A DNA stretch of 64,000 nucleotides. It comes from Colius striatus (lineage: Eukaryota; Chordata; Aves; Coliiformes; Coliidae). Below, one piece after another: positions 22,233 to 34,129 of the stretch. Position numbers and translations under genes: made by a program. Within the stretch, counting starts at the first letter, position 1, and each line of letters starts with the position of its first letter. The notes under the pieces are model-generated. The model made no database searches, was not told the origin of the DNA, and saw nothing but the letters and a program-made list of their open reading frames with translations. The stretch is taken from NCBI RefSeq assembly GCF_028858725.1, contig NC_084767.1, forward strand, positions 795,501 through 859,500, given 5' to 3'.

Positions 22233-24802
22233 TGGTTTTCCTCTTTCTCTCCTGAATCCCTCATAAATTTCCCGTTGCCGGCTCCACCAGCGCCATGTTC
22301 TCATTAAACCTTGCAGGCTGGCTGCATCTGTCAGTGTTACTGTCTAGGGCTGGAATGTGTCACCCTGCTCCAGAGCAGTCATTTATTTAGCCATAGCAGA
22401 GCATTTCAGGACAAAGTGCTGGGTTAGATCACGATGGGACGGTTTTGCTGTGGTGGCAAGCGCTGATCCATCTCGCACAGCGGCAGGAAAGCGCCGCTGC
22501 TGGATTCTTTCCTATTTATTTTTCCTAAACAGAGGGCTGAAGAGTGCAAGAGTCGCCTACCAACAGGATCCTGCACTTTGCTGGAGCGTCCTAAGGAAAG
22601 GAAGTTTGCTTTAAAAAGTCTCCCAAACCCATGAGTCCGGAGCAGACATTTTTTACCACCCTCCCGTCTCACTCTTTCTGTAAGGACTCTCAAGGTGCCT
22701 GGCTGGTGGCAGAGATGGTCCTACAGCTGGGTGTGTTTCAGGGACCCTGCTGTGTGGTGGCAAGGCCTGGGGCTTGTAGGGTCTGGGATGGCCACAGTGG
22801 TAGAAGAAGCACATAGAGCTATGTCCTGGCACAGCCCCACGTTCCTGCAGGCAGCTTGGGCAGGGAAGCACTGGTGGAGACAGATGATGGGGAGCTACGT
22901 TGTGTCCATGCCCACACCACACACAGCACATCCCTGATGCTGAGAAGGGGGCATGATATGTGATGGTCAGCCATTCAGAGTTCAAACATAAAACGACATA
23001 AGACTCCTGCTTTCATTCCCATGGAAGTCTGCAGTTGCATGCAGGAACACCCTGTGCTGGGAAATACTCTGTCTTGACGGTGGCATTCCCTATCCCTGGC
23101 TGGTGAGAGCTCATCTCCTTAATGGCAGGGATCTGTGTTTGGGGTGAGGGGATGGAGTGATTGAGATGTGAGCTGAGGTCTGGTAACTGTGAGGACAGAC
23201 ACCTTTCTGCACCAGCTGTGCGGCAGGAGAGAGTCATCCTCAGCACGGCGATGAAAGGCTCAGCTGCCTCCCTTTGGGATACGTGCCCTTAGGTGGTACC
23301 GTGCTGCTGGTAACAGGTTTCCCATTGCTTTTTGCCAGCTACCTGTGCTGCTGTAGCTCCGAGGGGTCTCAGATGTGCGGGGAAGCGCCTTTCCTCGGGG
23401 TGCTGCCCAGTGACCTGCATATGGTAAGGGTGGAAGAGACAGTCAGTCTGTATTGCTTTGTTTATAAGAACATATTTGCAGTGATTGATGCCTGAGCTGG
23501 GGAAGTATGCTTGCAAGAGAGACTTTAAAACATGAATCAAACAATGTTTGGAATACGTGCGCTGCTCTGTCAAACATTTCTCGGCGTTTGGAGTCTGCAG
23601 AGCCTGTGCATCCAGAGGTACCAGTGCCTGCGCAGAGGTGTCTGGAGGCACAGCATCCTTCAGCCTCAGCATCACCTCTCCACGCCAAGGGGCTGCAGGG
23701 ATGGGTCAGGGTCTGCCCCCGCAGCCGCTGTGCCGAGGGGGGCGTGCCGAGGTGTCCCGTTAAGCGCCGTCCGTCACGGGACATTCCTTTGTGCGACGCT
23801 CCTTACTGCCAAATCATCCCCCGGGCCAGCCGAGCAATGAAAGCGGCCCTGCAGGACAGAGTCAGCTTTCAGGCTTCCTTCCCCTCCAGATAACCCGATT
23901 GCCCATGGAGAGTAGAAAGGTCTGGAAGGGGCGGGACGTATCCAGATGTTCGCTAAGTGCATTGAGACCCTCAGCCAGAGGAGCACATGCTTCAGGTTAA
24001 GCCCCTGAGCAGTCCCAGCTGCAGCAGTACTAATGAAGCCTTCAGTTAATCGCCTGCTGAATGCTCTCCCTGATAAGTGCTAGGGTGGTTCACAGGGGCA
24101 GGGAATCTTCTTGAGGTTTCTCTTTGTGTGTCCTGCTCAGTAAGTCCTGCATGGGCATCCCCTGTACCAGCATCGCCACCGCCGTGCCACTCCTTTGCCC
24201 GTGAAATGATACGGGCTTCTCAGTTCAGAGCGCTGCCCATGTCCTTTGTGTGGGGTTGTGGGTCTGCCCTGCCTTTTCTGGAGCTCTGCTTTCTCCTCCA
24301 TTCATAGGGATGTTATCACTTCCCATGGCCCATAGGGTGGGACTGGACATGGCTCATCTCAGCAGCACCAGCTGTTGAAATGCTGCCAGCTGTGAGGACA
24401 CTTCTGCTCCAGCTGCCCCATCCCACTTTTTCCAGGTCCCAGGGGGTCACCTTGTCCTCCTGGCCCTGAGCCAGTCCTGTGCTACCATCTCACTCCACCA
24501 GAGAAGGGCCACTCCTGCTGAGCTGGGCAATGGCCTCAACCTCAGAGATGCACACACGTGGCCTGACGGGTGAGCAGATAACCAGGGTGATGCCAAACCA
24601 CCCATCCTGGGAAACTGATCAGTTGTAGACAGTCTCGGAGCTGTGGGGTTTCCAACACCGACTGCAAATGACATTTCTAGCCTGGGACTGTGTGGGAGTG
24701 TTTGGGACTGAGAGGGACACCAGAAACCGGGCATCCCTCTGGGATGGGCAGACCTTCTTCCTCCAGGCTCTCTGCCCGCTGCTGCCTTTGAGGACAGTGG
24801 GT
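22233..24802. other. intergenic DNA, no gene seen
   Basis: Mixed unique sequence with modest CG-rich patches (for example 23,340-23,420 and 23,690-23,830). No recognisable exon, RNA gene or transposon. Confidence 0.4.
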
Positions 24803-24891
24803 CTGCCAATTTCATTCCTCCATCCAGTCATTATTTGTTTATTTTCCCCAGGAACCCCAAGAAAACAAACAGAAAGATGTTTTTGACTGAT
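24803..24891 (-). repeat. inverted repeat arm A of an unidentified element
   Basis: Read on the minus strand, this arm carries TTTTCTTGGGGTTCCTGG and AATGACTGGATGGAGG. The same 63-bp core occurs on the plus strand at 25839-25930, about 950 bp away. By hand alignment about 55 of 63 core positions agree, with no gaps and mostly transitions. The family is not recognised. Confidence 0.8.
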
Positions 24892-24949
24892 GAAAACTGG
24901 AAGGACCTCTCTTCCTCCCCCCAAGCACGTCACCATTCTGCTAAGTCCT

Positions 24950-25270
24950 TTAACCACACGCGTGGAAAACGCATCCCTCGAGCGGATTCCTCTCTCTCAC
25001 GGGTCCGCTTTCGCTGCCTTTTAGCACAAGCGAGATTTATTTACTCCGTGGGTACTTTTAAAAGGTATTTTCTATATAGCTGGGCTTCTGCTGCTTAGGG
25101 GAGATTAGGAGATCGTGTTTCATGACTTCTCCTGGATCCCCTTTCTGAAGCTCTAATGAACTATGGATGAGTGACCACGGTAATCCAGTCTGTGCAGGAG
25201 CTCGTTAGTCACCCAGTCGCTAGAATAACTAGCTGCATCTGATTAGATTACTCCTTTAAAGCACTGATTC
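24950..25270. promoter_or_regulatory. candidate conserved non-coding block between the inverted arms
   Basis: Unique sequence rich in intact CG sites despite an AT-rich character (ACGCGTGG, TTTATTTACTCC, CTATATAG, TCTGATTAGATTAC). It lies between the two inverted repeat arms. No coding frame or repeat signature. Judged on appearance only. Confidence 0.3.
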
Positions 25271-25838
25271 CACTGGCACGTGAGAGCTTGCTCTTACTCC
25301 AGCGTGGGCAGCAGGAGCTTTGCTCTTTGCGGGGTCTGGCCTCCTGTCTCACACCAAGGTGGTCGTCCCGACTCCTGCCCGCATCCCTTCCTTATTGAAA
25401 GCAGAGACAAGCAGCCCTGCAAATATCCAGAGGGGGGAAAAAAAAAGGAGACCAGATCCATCTGCAAAAACACAGGCAGAAATGTTTCTTTGTCTTGGGA
25501 AGTGTCAGCGAAAGAAATTCCCTTTGAGGATAGGTTTGTGTTTGCAAGACTTCAAACCCCTCATCTGGACAATAACAGCTTCTGTCTAAGGGAAGCAGGC
25601 CCGTAAGGTACTGGCCAAGCCTGGAGTATTAGACGTTAGGACAGTAATTAGGGCTCTGGTGCTGATAAGGGTGCAGACCTCAGCCACCTTCTGCTCTGCT
25701 CATGCCAGAGGAGTGAGTGTGCGTCACGTTGAGCTGTGTGCAGGGCTCCCAGCAGCATGGAGGCACCGGGGGAGGGAAGCAGCCTGTGGGCTGGCCTGGC
25801 CAGGGCTCTTCATCGCTTCCACGCCTGCTGGCAAAAAT

Positions 25839-25930
25839 ATCAGCCATCAAAAATACCTTTCTAAGGGTTTTCTTGGGGTTCCTGGTGAAAATAAAAGAAT
25901 AGTGACTGAGTGGAGGAATGAGATAGGCAG
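25839..25930 (+). repeat. inverted repeat arm B of an unidentified element
   Basis: Partner of 24803-24891 in opposite orientation, carrying TTTTCTTGGGGTTCCTGG and AGTGACTGAGTGGAGG. In the matching frame both arms read as similar 20-residue strings starting FLGVPGENK, which may be chance or a trace of a mobile-element reading frame. Confidence 0.8.
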
Positions 25931-26379
25931 CTGCTGCACCCCACACTCAGCAAAAAGGGGATGTGCTCAGCAGACGTGGCAAGTGCCCCCACTGGCAGCA
26001 TAATGTCAAACCTCATTTAATACAGGGACAAAACCCTTCTTTTTTCTCATCTTGGTTGCCCATGCCATGCCAAACCCCTGCAGCCCCCACTCAACCATGG
26101 GTTTGCCATAGGACACCAGCTGCTTCCAGCCTGTGGGTCTCTGGTGTGCAGGAACACCCCCAAACATTCCCAGACCAAAGGAAAAGCTGTGTCCTGGGCT
26201 TTCCAACTGCCAGACCTGTAAAAAACGAGGGTCTGCCTCAAATGCTGCCTTATTTCCTGGGCAGGGAGACTCAGGGCTGGCAAAGGGGCTTGTGCCAGCA
26301 CCCCACAGCCCCAGGCTGCAGAAGAGGAGGTTGATGCACAGGCCTGCAGGCGAAGGAGGGCCATCAGGGACTTCTGATC

Positions 26380-26790
26380 ATCTCATTAACTCACGAGAAT
26401 GGCAGAAAATAATTGCTGGCGGTTCAATGCAGTCCATCTGTGTGGGATTTTCTCAGTAATAAGTGCATACGGCCTGGTTTTAATGTTTTTCAACCTTTTT
26501 TAAGCTGAAACGTTTCCTAGTGCCGAAGACCAGGCAGAAATCAGTTCCAGCCCTGGGGGTAGTGAGGGGATTTAGAGGCACAAGTCTCAGGTTGACTTTT
26601 TAACAGGGTTCGTACAAACTATCCTGCCCGTAATGCTCATGTAATTGATGCTTTTGAATACTCCGAGGAGGCCGAGGTCTTCTGAGGCTTTGAAAGTATG
26701 TTTTACAGTATTTTCTGATGTGATACATAAAAAAGCCCAAGCCCCTAATCATGAGTCAGGAAAGCAAAGCTCCTGAGACCAACTTAAAAT
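26380..26790. promoter_or_regulatory. candidate conserved non-coding block
   Basis: A unique AT-rich segment with homeodomain-type words (CATTAACTC, AATAATTGC, GTAATTGATGC, CTAATCATGAGTCAG) and several CG sites. It also has the AP-1-like TGAGTCAG near 26,752. There are no open frames of note. A regulatory role is inferred. Confidence 0.3.
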
Positions 26791-27205
26791 TATTTACACA
26801 CACACTCACAGCCCCCTCTTTTTAGGTGATCGCACTTAAAGCTTTTCAAAGTGCATTGGTTGTTAAGAAAAGCTGAATTTTTCACACAGATGCAGGACTC
26901 TGGCAGTTTTGGTGCAAATCTTGCCCCTCAGCTGGTTGTGGGGAAAGCAGGACGTGCCATCCAGACCAGGCTAGGCTGTGCTGTGCTGTCCTGCAGAAGG
27001 GTCCAAGGAGCTTTGTCGCATTTCCCTGCAAGATGTAGTTTGAGACTTAACTCTGTCCAAGTTGCAGGTGACTGTGGGTAGTCTTCTCACTGGGACAGAT
27101 GAAGCAAAGGTCTCAGTCCTTTCCAGACCCTGATTTTCCCACTCTGTGAAAGCCAAGCAGCTAAGTGGAGCAATTTCCCTGGGATAGGGGCACTTCACAA
27201 GCATC

Positions 27206-27208
<3 letters not shown>

Positions 27209-27238
<30 letters not shown>
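27209..27238. repeat. (CA)15 microsatellite
   Basis: Fifteen uninterrupted CA units, followed by TCCTG and a further short ACACAC run to about 27,254. Confidence 0.97.
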
Positions 27239-27239
<1 letters not shown>

Positions 27240-27254
27240 CCTGCACACACATAC

Positions 27255-28910
27255 ACGCTCTCGTTAACGCCAGTGCTGTTAGAGCGACGCTCTGACCTCT
27301 GCCAAAAATCTGTCCTAATAATTTCCCCATGTGAAGAAACATGAGGCATTTATTGCAGCTTTGCTCTGATGCCTTCCACCCCAAAAAGAAGCACAGGGGG
27401 GATGCAGACCCTGCCCACCCCATGGCTCGCCACACCGCCAGCAGCCACAGCCCTTGTCCCATCTGCTGACTGTGGAGAGAGGGAGGGAGAAATAACCCTC
27501 CTAATCCCTTATCAGGTTTGTGTGCTTAATCCCTCTTTTAAGCAGCATCAAGTTAAGTGTCTCTCTTTCTAAGGGCATTGATGCACGTTTGGAGGGCTGT
27601 GGTGGTCCCCCTGGACCCCTCCGTGCCCAGACTGTGGTGTGAGGCTGCTGAAGCCCTAGCAGCAGCCAGCCCCAGACATCTTGTTCTGGCTTTTCTGTTT
27701 GGGGCTCCTTCTATGAGACAAAGCAGACCCTGTTCCCCACGTTCCCCCACCCCATCCCAGGGCTCCCAGAGGCTGCCATCACAAGGACCTCTGGATGGAG
27801 TGCATTCAGCGGCACAGCCAAGGGCTATTTTGGGGAAGAGGGGTTTCTGGGCCACTGTTGGAAAGCTTGAACAGCACAGGAGTCTGAATGTGTCCCAAAG
27901 CATTTCAAATATGCCTCACCGTGGGCTGAAGCGCCGAGCCTGCCTTAAGTGGGCAAGGGATTTAGAAATCACAGCCTCCCGTTGTCCCTCCAAGGGCATT
28001 GAGAACCCAGCTCTGGCTGTAGCAAAATGCTTGTTGGAGGCTGATTACTGCACAATTTTCCACCTACCTCTGAAGCCTGTGGTGGGAAACTGGGGCTGAG
28101 CCTGAGCTGCAGCACCTGCCCTGGCCATGGGTCACACGGTGAGGGGCTTGTGGGGTTTTCCAGGAGCTGTTGGTTGTTTGCTTGATAACATCCTGGGGCA
28201 AACTATGGTGATTAATAATGCTTGGAGAGAGAGAAGCTGGAAATGGTAAAATTGGATCTTTGGGAAGCTGGTGGGGTGCCACTGCCCATGCTGGATATCC
28301 CCAGAGCATCCCAGGGGGGTCTTCCAGCACAGTGGGGAAGCAGCCAGCATCCCACTGAACCCCCTGTTTTGGGAGCTGCCACCAAAACCGAGAGTTCCCC
28401 TTTCCCACGTGCTTACTGAGCGGTTTAGATTTGCCCCAAAAGACATTACGAGGAAAGGCAGAGGTTTTGGTGTAGGAAAGCTGCCAAAAAGCTTCACTGA
28501 AAGGTTGCAATGGGCTTTAGGTGCACCAATAGTTGTGGTTTGGTTTGACTTTTGGAGGAGACACTTCCCATCTTTTGACCATTTTCTTCCTTAACCCCTT
28601 CAAATCCTGGAAAGTGAACTTGGGACAGAGAGGAAACTTCTCCCAGACACAGAGGCAAGTCAGGTTTTTAAATGGCAACTGGACTTTCTCAGCCTGTAGC
28701 CCAGGTATCCCTCTGGCCTCACCAGAGCTCTTCTGAGTCTAACTGGGATTTAGAGACAATTTGCTTTACCTCCAAATTCACGCTTTTTATAGTGAATATA
28801 TACTTCAACTCTTTTTTTTTTCCCTCTTGCTGGTGGGCAAAGTCACTTTGGGCCCTGGAAATGAAAGGGTGACAATGATGGTTTATTTCCCTGCATATCT
28901 TTGCCAAGGT
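27255..28910. other. intergenic DNA, no gene seen
   Basis: Unique sequence with no recognised exon or RNA gene. A T-run lies at about 28,810-28,822. Confidence 0.4.
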
Positions 28911-29172
28911 GAGGGGACCCCATGAGTAGTGGGGACACACACCAGAAGTGTGGCCATCCATGCTGGAAGTGGGTGACACGCCGTGGAAAGTGTGGTGCAT
29001 GGCAGGAAGGGGTGACACACTGGGAATGGGCTGACACATCAGGCTGTGAAGAGCCAGGAACACGTGATACTTACCGGGAAAGGGCTGACAGATCTCAAGA
29101 AAAGAACAACAGACCTCAAGAACGGGCTGAGACCCTCCAAGAAGGGAGTGACCCCCACCAGGAAAGCTGGGC
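28911..29172. repeat. degenerate ~21-bp tandem array
   Basis: About a dozen imperfect units of 18-23 bp built on GTGACA...GGAAGTG or GGGCTGACA...AAGAAAGG words. Examples are GGTGACACGCCGTGGAAAGT, GGCTGACACATCAG, GGCTGACAGATCTCAAG and GAGTGACCCCCACCAGG. The near-multiple-of-three period keeps a minus-strand frame open, but drift in unit length and content looks like a decayed minisatellite rather than a gene. Confidence 0.65.
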
Positions 29173-29369
29173 AGGACCGTGTGCCCCCAGCCCAGCAGCT
29201 GCAGATTGCACAGGGCAGCCAGGACAGCCTCGGTGTGAAGTAGCACGGCTGGATCCCCCGGTTTTGGGCCACCTCGTCCATCACACGTGTGCCCACGTGC
29301 GGGACAGCCCCGAGGAGGAGCCGTGAGCACTGCTCCCGTCTGCCCGGCAGCAGTGCCCGCCGCTGGCGC

Positions 29370-29660
29370 TCGAGCTGTGGCTAATGTCCTTTCACCGTGG
29401 ATTATACAAATAATATAAATAACTCGTCCTCGGACTTCAAACATGCCACTTCAGATGTATGGTGGGAGATTACAGAGTTTGTTAAAGCTCGGCTCTTCAA
29501 TCATCCGGGCAGCTTCGAAGCTGCTCACTAAAATACAGATCAATGCTTCAGTTTTATGGGAGGCCCGTCCCATGTGACCAGACTCAAATCCCTTGTTTTA
29601 TGGCTTGCTTATACATTCCTGGTGAAAAACGGTTTACATTTTGGGCCCCGGGAGCTCTCC
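29370..29660. promoter_or_regulatory. candidate conserved non-coding block
   Basis: A sharp change from repeat DNA to a unique AT-rich block with kept CG sites (AATAATATAAATAACTCGTCC, CTTCAATCATCCGGGC, TTTTATGGGAGGCCCG, GGTTTACATTTTGGG). No open frame or repeat. Appearance suggests an enhancer-type element; unverified. Confidence 0.3.
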
Positions 29661-32600
29661 TAAATCAGCTGCCAGGTTTTTGCAGCTGGTAGTAAAGGGA
29701 AGCGCTGTCATCGGGCTGCCCAGAGGTGAACAAACGAGCCGCCAGGCACGGGACTGACAGCGCGCTCCCAGGCGTGCGCCAGCTTCCCCGCTGCTACCGT
29801 GGCAAGGACGTCGCTCTGGCCAGGGGACGCCGGCCACAGCACCCCGGGCACACCCCCAGCGGCACCGCCCCACGGCAGCTTCTCCCCTGAGACATACTGA
29901 AGCTTCGGGGCTAGAGACACGCAGATGAAAGGGTTAAGCTGGGCTGGATGGCTGGAGAGGAGAGGGATGCTAATCCCCCAGCTCTGGCTGCTACTAATTA
30001 TTTGCTGATTCAGCTGCTGAGCTGAGCCCAGCCCTGATGCGGGGCCTTGGCCCATGCCTGCTATCAGCACTGGGGATGCTCAGCATCCCCTGTGTTCTCT
30101 GGAGAGGCAAAGCTGAGTGTGGTGCCTGAGCCCTGGCTGCCCCTCAGCCTTGAGAGTGGTGGCACATCACAGGCAGGTTTTGCAGGGAAACTGAGGCACG
30201 AGTTATGAGTTATTATCTTATTCTCTTTCATTTTCCCACATTGCTTCACCCCTTCGCTGGCAAGAGTGACAGAGTTGGGCCAAAGCACTGCAGGGGCTTC
30301 ATCCATTCAGAGGACCTCAAGCCCTGCAAGGTCTGGAGCTGTCACCCACCACAATGGCATGAGGACGTGTGGGGCCATGCTCCAGGGGCAGAGCTCAGCA
30401 ACACACCTTTGCCAACTGCATCTCCTGCCCTTTTTTAATGAGCACAACGAGCTTCCAGTGTTTCCCATCAGCAAGGTGTCCTGAGGTTACTACTAACAAG
30501 GTGCCCTCCGAAGTCCATAAAACCCCTCATTGTCAGCTGCCACCTCACCTGGGCAGCATAGAGTTATACCCAGGCTGCTCCACTCTTGCTGGCCAAGCAG
30601 GGCCGGCAGCAGGCAATGGCCCTGGCTCTTGCCTGTTATAAACACCTCCTCGCTACGGCTTCTTCCCCATGGCCCTCTAACAGAAGGCAGTTGCTTTGCT
30701 GGAGAAGAGACCTCCCGGCTGCAGCCAGAAGAGGTGGAAGAAGCCCAAAGGATGAAGGTGGGTTCCCACTTGTGCTGATGAGTTGATGAACCCAAGCAAA
30801 CCCAAAGAGGTGGCTGGATGTGGTGTTGTGGGGCGAGAGGAGGGCTGAGCCCATGAGGCACACAGCTTTTCGCTCCTGTTGCTTCCCACTGAGGATGCAG
30901 GCATGGGAGTGGAAAGTCTCATGGTGAGGTCTTGCCCAGCCCACTCTCTAGCTCTCCTGCATGAGGAGGTTTGTCTCCTCACAAGGCTACCCTAGGTTTT
31001 CCCCCAGGGTTTCCATTCCCCCATCCTGGCAGCTGAAACTGGCCCCACAGAGAGCGTGTTGCCTCCCACGAGCCCTGAAGTGGAGAGTGGAGCTGCTGCT
31101 TCCCAACACGAGTATCTAAATCTGTGATGGGGTGGCTGGATGAGCTGGGCTGAGGTCCTCCAGCTCCTGCTCAAGTGAACTTTGGTGGTACTAGGCAGTG
31201 CCCCAAGAAACTGCAGTTCCACTTACTGGGGCACCCAGAACAAGACAAAATCAGTCCCCAGCTGTTGACACCGTGGTGCCAAGGTGCTGGTATCCTGCTC
31301 CAGGCATAGCTGAGCAGGGTTTGCTGTCCCCTACCTCTGCTGACGGCCAGGGCAAGGCTTCAGTAAAATGCCAGGCGGTCTTACCCCACCCTTGTTAAAC
31401 AGAGCAGGATTTCTGTCTTGAGGAAAGCAGGCAGCATCCTCCCAGTTCCAGCTATTTAAGGGATAGCTGGGAGTTTATTTTCCTTTTGCAAAGGGGTAGC
31501 TTCATAAAGAAAGAAAGAAAAAAACCTCCAGCTCATATTCATCTTGCTTTGAAAATACTGTAAATAAATGAATTCACTCCTAGGGATAAGCTCTGCCTTC
31601 TCTTTGCGGTTGACTCCCGCCAGTGCTAATTGGAGCCAATAGGCACATCATGAGGGGAGCAACCCCCTTTACAGGCAACACTTCAGCCTGGCGAGCATGT
31701 TTACAGCCTTATTTCAAAGCCTTGGGGAGGAGGGATCTGTCATAAACCCTGGCAGCTTTTGCTGGGTGAATGGTGCTGCTAGAATATTTTAAAACCCAAC
31801 CTTTTGCTGGAAAATCTATAGAAAACACATGTGTTTCCATGTGAGCTCTGCTGCTGCTCAGAGCTGGGTTTGTGGCAATGCAGGGTGGCCGAGGCCCCGA
31901 GGTGAGGAAGAGCTGCCCCTGGCAGGGATGGGGGATCAGGGCCCGAGGGCATTAATGGGTCTGAGTGGCCCTGGGGGGACCCTTTGGGACTCCCACGTAG
32001 ACTATGCTGTGGGATCTATATAAACTCAGTGCAGAGCTCAGACAGATGTATTCCTTGTACTGTGACTGACTTTTGGGGCACTTGAAGAGTTTGATGATGG
32101 TTTGAGCTGTTTGGGGTTTTTTAAAAGATAAATATTGGGGGAACTATAGAAGTTAGTAAAGATTTTTTTGGGGATTACTTTTATCTGAAGAAAATAAGGA
32201 GAGATTTCCTGCACTACAGATGTCAATAAGGCTTATCGGATGAGTCCTGTGCAGGGATGTAAATGGGTAAAGGAGCTGTGCTCTGGTTATGGGATGGAGT
32301 GACTACAGCCCCTTGGACCGGAGCAGCAGCAGGACTGGCTGCAGCCAGCGCTCCCTGATGCTCATCTCTAACCCTTGGGGATAAACTAAGCCCAAACAAC
32401 CAGTAAAAAATCAGATTTTCCTTGCAGAGCCCCCACCGATGGAACCCTTTGCCCACCTCCTCCACACAGTAGCTAGCAGTGTGATTTGCCACCCTCAGCA
32501 GGGCTAGGACCTCTCTGTCCTGGCAGGGAGAAGAGCAGGAGGTTGGCAGGGCCCCAGTGGGGACACGGTGCTGCCACAAGCCTTCCCCCAAAGATGAATG

Positions 32601-33041
32601 GCTGCCAGTTTTCTTAATCCAGCCACTTTGGAAAAATTGTTTGTTCTCATCCTGTTTGAAACAGCTTCAAAGTGGCTCCAGTCTAGACTGTGCCAAGATA
32701 AATTACAAACCCCAAGCGCTGATATAAACCATAGGGGAAGGAGTCATTTGCTCTAGTGTAATTAAAACAAGATATCATAATGTATGTAAGTATGTCTATG
32801 TACAGGCACGCTCTCTCCTGGCAGGGCAGCACAGAAGGCACAGTATGCTGCCAGGCTGCTCCCTGCAAAAGCTCAGCCATCTCCTCTGGAGCGGGGGCTT
32901 CTGCCCCTTTAAGGAGGTGTTGAGCTGGGGCCATGCCCCAGAACCCAGCAGCCAACCAGGCTGTGGCAGGCAGCAGTGACATCACCACCTCGCCTATAAA
33001 AGGTGAAGGGATTGAGCTCTGCTGGTTGGTTGATTGATTGA
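29661..33041. other. intergenic DNA, no gene seen
   Basis: Mostly unique sequence. A (GAAA)n-like A/G run lies at about 31,506-31,526, and a unique AT-richer patch at about 31,540-31,690 has a CCAAT word. No exon or RNA gene recognised. Confidence 0.4.
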
Positions 33042-33074
33042 TTTTCTTCTTCCTTTTCTTCTTCCCTTTTTCTC
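33042..33074 (+). repeat. 33-nt homopyrimidine tract with mirror symmetry
   Basis: An unbroken C/T run containing TTTTCTTCTTCC then TTTTCTTCTTCC again, preceded by three GATT units. Such tracts can form triplex (H-DNA) structure; that is inference. Confidence 0.8.
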
Positions 33075-34129
33075 GGTTTCTCTTGCTCTCATGTCCATGA
33101 TCCTGGTGCATGGTGGTTGCTCATGTTCACATGCCATTGCTGGAAGCAAAGGGGATGACACTGGAAGGAAGGCAGCATGCCAAAGGCAGTCATGGCAGGA
33201 AGAGAAAGGCAGAAGGGCTGCTTCAGTGTGAGAGATAAAGTAGGAAACTTCCAGCATCAGGATGCCTTTCATAAAAGTGCCTGATGGGACCTTTCCTCCA
33301 CATCTCCTGTGAGGGCAGCTGAGGAAAAGGTTGTGAGTGAAAAAAGCCACTTTTGCTTTCACCTGGAATAGGTCTGATTTGTGATGAATTAAATAAGTAA
33401 TCTTTCCACTTTTAATTCAACTAAATGCCTCTTGAGTGCAACAGGTTGGGATGGCCTTACTCCTCAAGTCTCTTCTCACTAAAAATGGGGAGGGAAGAGA
33501 GAAAGGAAACAGAAGGAACAGGCCCTTAAGTTGGAGGGAAAGGAAATTAAATCAAATTAAGGTTAAAAACCCTGGTTTTAAGTTGTTTTGTTACCAGACA
33601 AACTCAAAAGCCCTTGATGAGCAATGCTTTTATAAATTAAGAGTCTTTTTTTAAAGTTACTGATCATTAACTCTTCAACATGACTTGGCATACCCACAAA
33701 GCTCAGTGAGGTTGGATCCTACAAAGAGAAAAAGAGGCAAATACTAGTGAAGGTGTGTATCATCTTGTTCCGAGAGCATTTATTCGCTTGAAAAACGAAG
33801 CATATGTGTGCATAGCGGGGAGTTACTCTGTGCATAAGCATATGTGTATGTATGCATGTTTGTGAGTGCACATATGTCGCTATATATCATATCCCCCCCA
33901 CCACATTCCTGTTCTCCCCAAGGCCACAGCCATTCTGCAGCCTGGCTTTAACCTCCCTCAGATCTCTCAGCATCTCTTTCCGTGCAGCTTGCAGCAGTAG
34001 ATCATCCAAAAGCCATCTCGGGTGTGGGGTGCTTTCAGTCCTGCGTTAACCGACACACAGTTGTTTTCCCGGTTAGTCCTGAAAGGTCTTTTCCCCTGAT
34101 GCTGCCCAGACACTGGCCTCTGAAACAGC
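33075..34129. other. intergenic DNA, no gene seen
   Basis: AT-richer unique sequence; short TATGTG-rich words at about 33,800-33,880. No gene recognised. Confidence 0.4.

Noticed and set aside
28719-29444. 241-codon minus-strand frame
   Set aside because: It is kept open by the degenerate ~21-bp tandem array; the protein has no recognisable domain.
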